Assembly (NCBI RefSeq): GCF_947461875.1
Contig: NC_091487.1
Span: 40,506,022-40,570,021, forward strand
Reading direction: 5' to 3'
Origin: Haliaeetus albicilla
Lineage: Eukaryota; Chordata; Aves; Accipitriformes; Accipitridae
Length of the DNA: 64,000 nt
The notes under the pieces are model-generated. The model was not told the DNA's origin, searched no databases, and was given only the letters and a program-made list of their open reading frames with translations. A program made the translations under genes and the position numbers. Shown in pieces: positions 1 to 12,100 of this stretch (its first letter is position 1; each line of letters opens with the position of its first letter).

Positions 1-3000
1 AAACAGTTCATTGTTTCCTAGTAGGTGTTGTATGTCTTGGTCTAAAGTATCTTTTTACTTCAGTGTCTTCCACAGGTACACAGAAATGACAGATCAAACT
101 GTGCAGAAAGGTAATTTTATTAGTGTGTAGATATGGGATAGATCTGCACTGCTATTCCCATGGGCAGATTTCAGCACTAGGCACATGTACTGAAATCTAC
201 AGGCTGGTAATTATGACTGACCACAGTTCACTGTTCCTGACTTCTATTCAGTGCCCAGAAGAGAAGCCGTCTGAAAACTAGGTCCTAGAAGGGCTCCATG
301 AAGCACAGCATCTATGGAGCCATCTATGAGATGCGAAACAGGCGTTCCAGCAGATTGAAGGCAATGCCAAGGTTAATCATAAATATCAGTATACACATGC
401 AATTAGAATGACCAAAGGCACAGTAGCCTAAGAATAAAATTTAAGACTGAGGCCACAGTGATACATCTGCAAGTATCCAGAATATGAAACAGCATACAAA
501 TAGTAACCAAGATATGCGTAGATGATATACAGTATCATTATGAGACTACGTATCTGTAGATTTGTATCTTTAATTTCCCTTCAAACCCTTCCCCCTTGCC
601 TCCAAACAAATCAAAGAACCCACACATACCCTCTACAGAATGCACTGATATATGGAGACTGCTTTCCCATGGTAACTTTCCCTCCTCTCACCCTTCTTCC
701 TTCAGGATGTGCTCCTGAAAACCTCAAAAGAAACTTACTCTCAACACTTTACACCTCAATAACAGGAAGCCTCCCACAGTAGCCTGCATACACTGGGCTG
801 AACTTCCTCCTCCTGCTAGGTTCTCCCTGAAAGAGGATTCAGAAGGAAGAATTCTTATCTCATAAAACTTTCATTCCCTTTTCTTTAAAAAAAAAAAAAA
901 AAAAGAACACTTGAAACAAGAAATTCCACCACACATCTTCAAAGATGACAGGGGCGGGGCAGGAGACTAAGCAAGTCACTCTTGCATCATTCAAATAGTA
1001 TTTTTACAAAGGGTACATCTACAGCACACAATGCATACAAGATAATTGAGGAAGCTCATGCTCCAAGACAGCACTGTGTTCATTTACTGTGCATTTCTGA
1101 GAACCACACTCACATAATTATAATGCTTCCTGCACACAAGTCTCACCAATTACTTTCCTTTGGATGCAAGCAGGATATAGACTTTGAGAAATGAGGTGTT
1201 AGTAGCCCTGTGACACTGTGTCTTTAGTTAAGTTGCTATAAACTTCAAAGATAAAGTGTTGCTTCTGAAAGAGAAACACTGATTTCCAGATTGACATTTC
1301 TGGAGAAGGATTTTTTCCTGCATTATCATTGATCTCTACATCTGTTCAAAGCCTTGTGTATTTTATATAAAAGTCTACTAAAAAGATGATTCCTATGGTC
1401 TATGTCACCCATTTTTCTTCCAGTGGGAAATCAACTGTCAGAGCCCTGACATCTGCTATTGATGTGTAAAAGCAAAACAGTTCACCCTTCTCTGTATAAA
1501 AGTACAACCTTACATCCAAAGCAGACAAGGGAGAATATGAAGCAGCACACAAGATTTTGACACCAAAAGAAGATACTTTCCTGGAGATGCTGACCATTTT
1601 TTTTTCCCTGGCAATTTTTAAATACAAGGCTAGAAATCAATCTTGTAACTGCAAGCACTTTGTGTATTAGAGACCCATAACCTAAACGAACAAGTCTGGA
1701 GGAAAAGAGAAAAAGCTGCCAGCTGCCACTACTCTAAAGGCAGCATTACTTATACCATGAGCTTAACCTTCCAATGCAGATCCTAAGTTTTCCCCCCAGG
1801 AAGAGGCAGGACAGCAGTATTCAACACAGGTTTCTTCAAAGACCACACCATCAGGATATTCTATTCTACAATGGCTCTGCAAGGAATATAAGGTCCAGTT
1901 CCAGTTCTGTGTTCTGGCAGCATAAAGCCTCATTCCCATCCCTACCTGCTTGACAGATCATTTTACCATCTGCAGACATGATCTTTTACCGAAAAAAGAT
2001 GTCACAAAAGCACTAAAATGATTAACAAGTGGGCTAGTTTTTGTTTTGAACTGACTGATGTCAGACCTATAGCACCACAGGAAAACATGGCAGAGGACAG
2101 ACATCTCTATGGTCAAAATCATTTGCAAATCTCATGCCTTCAAATCAGCATTCTCTCCACCCATACATAGAAATATGTGGTAGTGAAGTTCTGGTTTTGT
2201 AGACTGAGATGCGTTTATCTATGTGTATACATGCACACAATTTACATATAGGTATACCACCAGCAGAAGAGGTGAATATTGTTACACTACTTAATAATTC
2301 TTAGATTGGGCCCACAAGTAATAATGACAGAAGTCAAAAAACAATAAAAGACATTTTAAAGTGTTAGGTAACTATTCATACTGCACATAAATAATATTTA
2401 AGATAATTAGCTAAAACATCAAAATTGTTCAAAAGGACTTCACAGGTATCTAGCACTTTGTCATCTGAAAGACAGCATGCTATTTTGAAAGACAAATATA
2501 GAATTAAAGTGCAGCCGTTTCTGCACAGAGACTTAGAAAAACTAGCTGGTGCACAGAAGCTTGCACTACATCAGAGGAGTAGCAAGTCTGAACCAAAAGA
2601 GCAAAGTAAACCCTTCTTTCTACAGCAAAGACTAAAGGATTTTTAATATCCCTTCAGAATCAGAGTCAACAGGAGCTACTTTAAGATATACATAGTAACC
2701 TGCATAAAATTTAGCACCAGAGTCTGGATTTCAGCTTGTCTTTCTAGGGAGAGAAATGTCAAATATAAATTCACACATACACAATGGAAGTGAGTTACTG
2801 TCACAACAGAGAGTCTTACCTTCTGAATTCCCAATCTTAGACTGTTTTTTCACTCTAGAAAGTAACTCAGTAGACATATCACTTCAGTCATTTGCTTTGA
2901 CTATACACAACAGAGCCAATCTGTGGGTATTAGCAGGTATGGGTACATCTTTTCTGTGTATCTAAGACCATGCCTGTCCTGCAATAACAGATTTTATACA

Positions 3001-5689
3001 CAAGTATAGCAGCCTAGTAATAATATACCTTGGATTCTTGGGTTCTAATACCTATTGAAGCTACAGCAGGAAATACTCCCATGTGATAAACACTTGCATT
3101 TCTCTAACAAATTGGCAACAGCAGCCACCAGACCCGCCATTCTGCACTCACTAGGTTGCTGCTACATGGGTCAGGAATCTCCCTGCAACTGTTCCCTTAA
3201 CATCTAATAGGATTCAGGTTGGAGTTTTTTGTTTTGTTGTTGTGTTTCAGGGATTTTGTTTGTTTATTTTGTTTCTTCCAGTCAGCTCCAAGTGGCAGCA
3301 GCAGCAACACAGCTCTGCACGGGGCTACTGCAGTCACTGGAAGTGGCATGCAGTCACAGAGGTAGCAAACACAGCCCAGTCATCTGTGCCACCCATGGGA
3401 GAGAGTAGACAATGAAAAGTAGAAGGTCTTAGAGATGGGTTTTACCAGACAATATCTCCTGGAATGTGCCAGCCTATCTATTGAGACCCATAACACCACA
3501 GCTCCATTTCTATCAATATAAAAACCATGTAAATTGTTGGCACACACTTATGCCTGCATATTCTGCAGTCAATCTTCTGATTATAATCAGAAGCCATAAA
3601 GTCCCTCCACCAGCACCAGCAAAAGTATAACCTAAATGTCTTCATTACTGTCTTTCAGCAAAACTTTCCTAAGCACCTAAATAATTTTAAAATGGGACTT
3701 AATTCTGGTAAGTTTTACATACAAATTGTTGAGACTTTTTATTACTTTTGATCCCACAGAGGAAAAAAATATTAATTCATTAATCAGCAGAATATTCAGT
3801 AAATTACATCTGAACACTTTGATTAAGAACAAAAACATTGAAGAGAAGAAGGCAATGTTTGACCAGAATATTTCTCACTGCTAAGCATACATGAAAGGAA
3901 AAGACTGCAGATATAGTCTCAGAGCACAATTTGAATTTATATCAACTAATGAACTTAAAAATACATATGCATATACATAAAATACTAAGAGCTGATATAT
4001 ACAGAATGTACCACAAAATTTCTAGGACTCACTTATTAGCATACAAGTACTCCTTACCATATTAACAGCCAGAAGCACTGGATTTTTTAAAACACCTCTT
4101 AGCTAATACAATGATATAAACTGTGAAAGTTCCGTTTCATTGCCAACTTCTCAGGGTTTTTTTTCATTACCTCTGACCTGCAGGGGAGACAAAGCTGATA
4201 CATAATGAAAAAGAAGCTTCACTTTCTTATTTGCAGAGAAGTCTGATTAAAATATGTAACATCAGTGCCCCTGGACCTTAGAGCTATAAATACAAATAAA
4301 TACACGTTAAGTAGTTTTGCGACGGGATTCGTTGGTGTACTTCTGCTTTTTAAATTGATTTTTATAGGAATTCGATACTTGGTACAAAAGAAGTCCAAAC
4401 GAAATACCCTACAGAGCCAGGAGACAGCGGTTTTGTGCAAGTGCACTGCTGCCCTCTCCTGGGGCCGATCAGATCTGCTCCCGCTTTTACATCACCCGGC
4501 AGACCCTGAAGGGAGCTGCACCGCCAAGACCACCATGACTGCCTTGAGAGCTCGAGATTTAAAACAAACAAAAAGATTTAAAAAGTAAAACACACACACA
4601 CATACAGAATAAACGCAGCAAGTTATTGATCATTATATAAACTGTGATGATTCATCACCTTAAATGCTACAGCAGTTGGTTCCTTCCTCCATGACCTGAT
4701 GCAGGAGAACCCAAAAGTGATTTTCAGTATCCACAACAGAGCTAGCCTGTGGGACAGCAGAATATTCTGAGAACTAAGATTAAAAGGTCAAACAGCAACT
4801 TCCACATTCCAAAACACCTGAAAGCTTTGACATTATTACTGCAGGACTATTGCAGGTCATAATGCAAAAAGTAAGCATACAAAGTTACATAGGGTCTTAC
4901 TGCAATTCCTTTGATTTCAGTAAAATTTATCCTTGTTCTAATGCCACTGTTAGACTAAATCCTGCTTTCGATTACCCTACACAAGCCCAGGGTGATGCAT
5001 GGGCCCAGGTACACCTCCCATTTACCAAAGCTTAACAAGTTGTCTTATGTAAGCTAAGCTTTAACTGGCAGAATACAGTTTTAGCCCCCAACAAGCATGA
5101 GATAAAATACATAGCTTAAGGCTCAGCACAAGAAGTGTTTAAGAAAACTAATTTTAGTTTTCCGATGCGACTGCTAAGAACGAACACAGGTTCAGGTATT
5201 GCAGTTTAGCTGAAGGGCAACTCACTAAACTGCAATAATCCTAAGCCTATGTCTGAACTGTAAATTCTAACGTTAAGAAAGTTTGGTCTTTACAGAATGT
5301 TTTAATGCAATTTACAATTATATTTTAAACTTAATTAATAAACTAAGTAAATATAGCCTGAACATATGTATTTAACAGACTACACAGGTATAAAACCAGT
5401 CCCTCAAGTCAAACAAGTAGAAAAACAGCCAGAGCAAATGGAGGACACAACTCAATAGCAGAGTGCATTCTGCAGGTCAGGATGACCTTGACCAGTCCAA
5501 GAACCAGCCTGAGAAAAGCAGCATTCAATTGCTACTAGCCCAAGCACAGCCAATTCCACAAACTCAGACTGAAAACAACCGATCATGTAGCAGTTCTCAA
5601 ACTGAAACTCCCCCATCCCCTTTGACCATAAGCTTCATGAAAGTTAACACTGTTGTGCAGCTGTAACACATCATACAACTCAAACATTG
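1..5689. other. Intergenic flank upstream of DCAF4, no gene recognised
   Basis: AT-leaning sequence with short open frames only. None has a recognisable domain, convincing splice sites or a known protein match. By synteny DPF3 should lie to the left on the minus strand, but I could not find its first coding exon here. The stretch holds an A-run at about 887-904, a TATA-like AT-rich patch near 4,290, and a candidate CTCF-like motif at 4,449-4,462. Confidence 0.6.
4449..4462 (-). promoter_or_regulatory. Candidate CTCF-like motif
   Basis: The plus strand reads CTGCCCTCTCCTGG. Its complement, CCAGGAGAGGGCAG, resembles the CTCF core (CCAGCAGGGGGC type) with a few departures. It sits in a small GC-richer island (4,420-4,530) within AT-rich flank. 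This is a motif match by eye only. Confidence 0.25.
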
Positions 5690-6165
5690 AGTAGAGCCCA
5701 CAAAATACACCTAGCACTAGGAAGGCCTCAGCTGAGTAGTGGTATATCCAGTTTTGGGGAACACACTTCAAGGAAAGTTGTGTTCACCATGGAAAGGGTC
5801 CAAAAAGGAAGCAAGAATGATCAGAGCTAAAAGTTGTCATCTGTAACATCCAAGTGAATTAGCATTCTTTAGCCACTCTTTAATCTAGAGAAAAAGACAA
5901 GTGGGACAGCATTACCCATTTTCAAGTATGGAATGTGGTTTGTGACGGGATAATAACAAGGTAATAAATTGTTTTCTATATCCACAGAAAGCAGAAGGAA
6001 TAGCAGTAATGTTTTTAGATTGCAGCAATAAACATTCAGGTACCACATCAGAAAATCTTTCAGCGAGAGATATAATAAAATAATCAGAATAAACCAAACC
6101 AAAAGGCTTTGAGAAGGGGTTAGACAAACAATTGCTAAGGAACAATGTAGGGGTAGTGTGTGTGT
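5690..6165 (+). mobile_element. Ancient, degraded CR1-like LINE fragment (ORF2 3' part)
   Basis: Read on the plus strand, this stretch follows the 3' half of a CR1-type reverse-transcriptase ORF. A CCAGTTTTGGGG...ACACTTCAAG block comes at 5,749-5,775, then GGAAAGGGTCC and AAGAATGATCAGAG at 5,792-5,825. A TCTAGAGAAAAAGACAAG-like block lies near 5,885, TTTTCAAGTATG near 5,920, and TAAATTGTTTTCTATATCCAC near 5,965. GGTTAGACAAACA comes at about 6,118. The reading frame is broken many times, so the copy is old. Family assignment rests on recalled CR1 consensus words. The exact ends are uncertain. Confidence 0.7.
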
Positions 6166-6733
6166 TTTATTTATATATTTGTATATTTTATTTAAATACA
6201 TACATGGGAAACCAGTGATCTCTGAAATATCTTCCAGTCTATTCTTGTCTATGAATTTCCATAACAAGTATATGCAATGCAAGCAAGAAAACAAATCATT
6301 TAACATACTTCTTCCCTGATGGTAATTCTATTTCAGTGGAGTCAAACCCACAGCTTACAAGCAGCATATTGGTCACAGAACCTGAAACATTGCTCACTGG
6401 CATCAGAAATTAGAAAGACGAAATAAAGCCAACAAAAGAAGCAGAGTACAACATTACTTGTAAAACCTTAGACATTCTGAATTACTACCCATGAGCCAGC
6501 AAACAACAGGAAAAAAACATTCCCTAGAATCCTGTCCATAGGTGTATCAGCATCGTTTACATACAGATCATCAAGTACCAATACCATATAAACCATCATT
6601 TTCAATCCAGTCTACACCAGTGACAGTATTAACAACTTAACAGTTCACAGAAAGGGCTGCTGATGCAGCTTTCTATAAGCACTTTTACTCTTCTCCTGTT
6701 ACTGTATTAAAACTCAAAATTACCTTGTGGAAG

Positions 6734-6765
6734 CTAAAGATCAGTATCACTAAAGATCAGTATCA
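6734..6765. repeat. Short tandem duplication, two 16-bp units
   Basis: The 16-bp unit CTAAAGATCAGTATCA occurs twice head to tail without mismatch, followed by CTAAG from a partial third copy. It looks like a recent local slippage or duplication in intergenic DNA. Confidence 0.85.
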
Positions 6766-7739
6766 CTAAGCCACTGTGAGAAACAGGCCTAATCAACAAC
6801 AAATGCCTTAGAATTAGAGCATGCTGGTGATCTGCCTTGTAAAGACAAAGAAATAAGAGCTCACAAACTATACAAGCTGCAGGTGAATTCTCCAGCAGTT
6901 CATATCCTTAAAGGCATGCTTTCCTGGGCTATTTTTAACTCTATGCATTTTGAAGTTAAAACACAGACCAAGTGAGTGAGAGACAGAACAAAACACTACC
7001 TCCCAAAAATTATTCTCTGCCAAGTACCCATAGCAAACTTGTGCAAGGTCCAAACATTCAAAGCAACAAGTAAAAATCCATTGCCTTTTTTCCCCAGTAC
7101 TAGCATTTTCTCATTTAAAATCATTGAAGTGGCAAAGAAAACACCAAACTTTTGGGAAGGAAAAAGGCTAAAACCCTGTTTTTCCATGATTTTTTGTGAA
7201 CTATAGCTCATAGTTTGCTGTAACCTTAATCAGCCATTAGATTAATAAACATTTTTACCATACTGGTTTTAATTTTTTAACTCCTAGATGATGTCTAAGC
7301 AGGAAGGGGATGAGGAAGCCCACTGTACAAAGCCAGCTTAAGGATACCTTTAGTAAAAGATTGATAAGGTGTTTCTTACAATGACTGTAAAGAGATGGTA
7401 GTTACCACTACATCTTTTTGTTGCTCTTTCACCTTTTGCTGACCAACTGAGGAGTGCTGAGCTCTTCCTGCCACTGATCGCTGCAGCCCCCGGTTTTTTT
7501 CTCCCACCTTGTCCATCTGCCGCATGCTTCCCAAAGCCATCCTAGTACTAACGCCTCAGTATCACCCATCTAACTGTTGGTTGCCCAGCAGAAGGCTCAA
7601 AAACCACTTAAGCATCAAGAGGCCTCCGCTGGGAAGGTCACTTCAGAGCCACCGCTCTCTTTTCTAAACTCTTGAGAAGTGGAGAGAGGTCGTAACAGCT
7701 TCTAGCTCCCCAGAGCCAAAGGATGGCCTTCACCCAACT

Positions 7740-8900
7740 AGGGACCCAACGAAGGAAGCAGCGGTCCCCCTTCGGTGACCCCGTCCCTCAGAAACACACA
7801 CCTCTGCCTCCTTCCCCCCACACCCGCTGCCCTCAGCCCCAGCTCGGCGGGAAACACGGGCTTCTCACAGAACGCAACCATTGACCCTCCCCGCTCTCTT
7901 CCCCTCCCCCCCCCAGCCCCCGACACCTCGCCAGTTCGCCCCCTCAAACACAGGCACCCCCCTAAGCACTGGCCGGCAGCCCCCCCACACACACACTCCC
8001 ACCCCTCTGCCACTTCTCTGCCCTGCGCTTCCCCTCACCGTGCTAGACGGCCCCTTTTTACCAAAAAAAAAAAAAACCCTACTCAAGTTTTACTTCCACA
8101 CACACACCCCTCGCTCCCCAACTCAGGTTTTATTTGCGGGACCCGCCCCCGCCCAGCCGCCGCGGTGGTGGCCCCGCCCTTCGGCGGGGCGCACGCGCCG
8201 GCTTGGCCTTTCTACCGCGTTTGGTGAGTGAGCTGTCCGTCAAGCGGTAAGGCGCGGGTGCGGGCCAATCAGGCGCGCTCATCGGGGCGTGGGCGGAGCC
8301 TTAGCGGCAGGGCGGAAGCGGCGAGGTCCGGCGCCAGGGACGGTGTGAGTGAGTGAGGGACGGGCGGGCGGCCCGCGGGAGGTGGCGGGGGATGCCTGGC
8401 TGCGGCCGCGCCTCCGCCTCAGGGGCTTTTAGCTTCAAGTCCGGCGGGGCGAACCGTGGGGCTGGTCCCGGCGCCGGCCCCGGCCCAGCAGGGGTGAGGA
8501 AGTGCCCGTAGCGCGGGCGGTCAGCGGGCCTGGTCGCTTGCAAAACCGTGGCGGCGGGTGTCGGCCCCTCCGGTCCGGCCTGGCTGCCGTGTGGAGGGGA
8601 GGCCCCCGCCGGCCTCCTGCTCCTTACCGCCGTGTCCCCGCGGGAGCAGCGCGGTGCCTGGGCCCGGGGCGGGAGGCAGGCAGGCAGGGAGGCCGGCCGG
8701 CCCGCGGCGGAGGCGGGCAGGCTGCCGTCGATCGCTTCGGTGTGTCCCCGCCCCGAGAGAGCCCCTCGGCCGGGAAGGAGGCCGTTGGTAAGGTCTGCAC
8801 GGCGGGAGGTGGTCGAGTCGGCAGCGTGCTTGTGTCAGCCTGTTCTCCGGGCGGCCGGCGGTGCTGCTCTGCCTTTCTCGCCTTTTAAGATCCGGTGCCG
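7740..8900 (+). promoter_or_regulatory. CpG island and promoter of DCAF4
   Basis: Base composition changes abruptly to GC- and CpG-rich sequence, with several GC boxes (CCCCGCCC near 8,173; GGGCGG at 8,291). A CCAAT box, CCAATCAG, lies at 8,265-8,272, and a GCGGAAGCG ETS-like motif follows near 8,313. There is no TATA box. This spacing would place transcription starts around 8,300-8,345, just before a strong splice-donor sequence. The 7,740-8,130 part is C-rich and could serve a divergent transcript, but no minus-strand exon was recognised. Confidence 0.75.
8300..8344 (+). other. DCAF4: Probable 5' non-coding exon 1 of DCAF4
   Basis: The first coding exon begins with a splice acceptor, so an upstream non-coding exon must exist. 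The best donor downstream of the CCAAT and GC boxes is GTGAGTGAGTGAGG, starting at 8,345. Alternative donors are GTGAGTGAGC at 8,224 and GTGAGG at about 8,493. The 5' end is a guess from promoter-motif spacing. Confidence 0.4.
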
Positions 8901-9083
8901 TTTGGACTTGAAAGTGTTTCTCTTTAAATTATTTTCTTCAGCGTGCCTCCTTGGTTTTGATCGCCAGGCCGCTGCGAAGCTATTTGAAACTGTTTGAAAG
9001 GAGGCTGTGTTAAGAGACTGTCTTGTACGTTGGACCGTTCGAGGCAAGCAGCATTGAAGTGTGTGTGTATGTTTGCTTTGTAG

Positions 9084-9199
9084 GTAGAAATGAAGAGAAA
9101 TTACTGGAGAGGCAAAGAAAAACATGGATGGAGCAATCGCAAGCACAGCTACCATCCCCATCGGTACAGAAGACCCAGTCACAATAACTGTACTGAAAG
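9084..9199 (+). CDS. DCAF4: DCAF4 exon 2 (first coding exon), residues 1-36
   Basis: The acceptor TTTGCTTTGTAG ends at 9,083. ATG at 9,090-9,092 follows after six bases (GTAGAA). The encoded N terminus is basic and rich in His, Arg and Tyr, as in the mammalian protein. The exon ends ...GAAAG and the intron begins GCAAGT, a GC-type donor with otherwise consensus bases. It leaves two bases that join the next exon to give Arg37. Confidence 0.9.
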
Positions 9200-12100
9200 G
9201 CAAGTATATGCAGCTTCTGCTTAGCATGGGTTAAATCGTTAGATGTTATGCCTAATTAAATTTGCAGGATGGTGGCTACCTAGAACTGGAGGGTTGCCAT
9301 CTAAAAATCTAGCGGATGGTACTTCTGTTATATCCGTCATCCCTAGCGGGAGTGGAATTGCATTGATTTCTGGAAATTTATCGTGTGTCCACAACTGTAT
9401 ATTGATTTTAAACTGAGATGTGGTTCCATGAGCTAGTCCTTTCATGTGTGCCTGATCGTCCATAAACTCTTCATCAATATGCAAAGATAGTTCAGGGAAG
9501 AAAAATGTTTGCAAGTACTTCATTCCCCCTGCCCATTTATTTTATGCCTCGGTGGCTACTAGTATAAAAACTGTCATTGAAGGATCTTCCTGAAAGTTTG
9601 AAAGCCTGTTAAGTAACATAGTAATAATACTACATGTAGCAGATCAGGAAACTGAAACAAGGTCTCAGGAATAATCTACTGCCTTGAAAACTGATTCTTT
9701 CAGAAAAGGACATTTTAAACTTTAAAACTTACGCTTGCCTGTCTTTGAGCTATTTTTACGGCTCTCTTTCTTTCCCCTGTTCTTTCCTTAGTGCCTCTTG
9801 CAGTAATAAAAGAGGCCAATCCTTTGCTTTAATGCTCCAAGCATTTTTTAAAAAATATATTTTTGGAGAAAGAGACACATACACACATATACGAGTTGCC
9901 CCGTTAGTTGTATTTGTGTAAGAAAAGTTAGAAATGCAAATGGGCCCTAGTTCAGTGAATATAGAATTAAAAGGATTTTATCAAAAAGCTTTAAATTGAA
10001 GTGCTTGGGTTTCATGTGAGGTGTTTTTCCCCTTGTAGCTCGGTTATGTTCTTTAACTATTTACAAAGTTGTATAATCAAACAGCAATGGAGCTGGTATT
10101 AGAACTAGAATTTCTTTGTCATTTTGTTTTCAATAAATTATGACTCTTGCAAAACATCTTGGCCTAATGCTTTTAAGATGATGTGTAATAAGACCTGTCT
10201 TAAAAAGTGAGAATTGTACGGGTGATTCAGAAAACATCCCCGTGGGATCCTGCTCATCAGTACTGAATATGCCCATTTAAATTACTTCAGAAAGAAGAAA
10301 GCTGCGGTTACCCTGTTGACTGCTATGTTTATGATAAAAGCAGAGACTTTTATTTCATGGAGTTTTCATTAAACTTGTTTATTTTGCATGTTTCGGAATC
10401 TCATCAATGGAATTCTTGTCATGAAGAGAATGACAAAATATTTTTGATCCAACATCAGTGTTTTACCCACACTGTCTCTCGCTTTATGCTGTGAAGACTT
10501 ACATGCTTTCAAGGATGGGCTTTTCTTTTAATCAGGGGATATGATAAAATGCCCAGAATTAATCTTTCACCAAAAAGAGTTAAAGGCACTTGCAGAATCA
10601 GCAGCCACCTCTAATGTTTTAGCAAGTAATTAAGGCTTTTAAGATGTTGGTATCTTTAATGTTCCTGGGAGGTTTTTAAGCTGAATATTTTTACTGTTTC
10701 ATTTTCATAGTTTAGTGTATGGTGGTATGCACAGTGTGCTTATCACAGCCCTGCAAAATTGTACTCCATTAACATCAATAACAAGCTGCTTTCTAGATTC
10801 TTTGTGGGAAAGATGTGTAGGACAATTGTGAGCCTATCTTGAAGGTGATACTATTTTTTTAGGCTGGAACAGGGGGAACCACAGAGCCCAGTGAATGAAG
10901 GCTCCAGCAGCAGTGGAGATCCTTCTTCATCCAGTTTAACACAGAATTCTGTAGTACCAGGTAAGAGACCATGTTTATGGGTCAAAAAATCAGTGTCTAT
11001 TTGCTGACTCTATGAAGAAAGTAGTAGTAGCTGCATTAATAGTATGGTATTACAGGAAGGATATAAGCAGTAAAGTTTGTAGAGAAAAATGACATCAGGT
11101 GATATAAAAGATGTAGTAAGTCAGGATCTAGAGAGCAGGGCCAAATGCATTTTCAGGCCCACAAGTGCTTCTCATGTTTGAAAATTTCTGTGCCTAACCA
11201 AGCTGGTATAAACTGAAAAAATAGAATTCTGTTTCTCCCTCCAGAAATGTTGCTTTGGGAAGAAAATGAACTTTGTTTCTTTTCTCATATGTGCTGAAGA
11301 TTTTAAAAAATACATATTTCAGTAGAAACATTAAATAAGCAAAGAAAATAAGAGACCATATAAAAAATTATAACTTGTATCCAGTTACTAAGTCTTTTAA
11401 AAGACACAAGGATCTACCACTTCGGGGGGAGGGGCGGGGGGAATCATCTCTCTTTATGCCTTGAGTGTATTTTGTAGTCTGTGAGAAATACACTCTGGTT
11501 AAATGTTCATTATCAGGGAGTTGACTGGTGAAACCAGACTTGATGCGGTAGCAGTGCTATTGAGGAAGATGTCCTGTTTGCATTCTGGTTTCCTGACTCA
11601 TTAAACAACCATAGCAAAAGCTAAGCCTGTGGGAACATATATTTCTCCACAACAGGAGAGTCTTGAAACACCGCTGACTCTATAACCTCTTAACAACAGA
11701 CAAAGCCACAGTTTAGAGACCTTTTTTGTATATCACCCTTTTGTGCTTAAGAGGTTGTGAGCATGTTAGGAGATGTATCCTGCAAAACACTTATTGCTGT
11801 GTAATTAGATTCTGTATAGTAAATGCAGCGTGCTTTTATGAACCTTACTGATTCATTCACTACCTTTATCTTTTTGTTGACCTGAATAAATCTTGGTCAC
11901 TTGTTGCCAAGCTGAAACCTAAAAGATGCTGACAAGGAGCTGAATTGTAAGCAGCAGCAAAAAGAGGTTACTTCAGATGCAATTTCTGGTAGTAGATAAA
12001 GGTTTAAATAAAAACTCTTGAAGTGAAATGTTAACATTCACCCTCTTCTGAATAAAATCACTTGTCTGGGGACAATGTACCATTATGAATCTGTCAAAGT

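Noticed and set aside
7738..8231. Several long overlapping open frames on both strands in the DCAF4 CpG island
   Set aside because: Pro/Arg/Gly-rich translations arise from GC-rich composition in every frame. They show no domain or splice context.
8301..8997. Open frames of up to 149 codons at 8,301-8,997 on both strands
   Set aside because: They are composition artefacts in promoter and intron 1 sequence. The DCAF4 frame starts at 9,090 and is not continuous with them.
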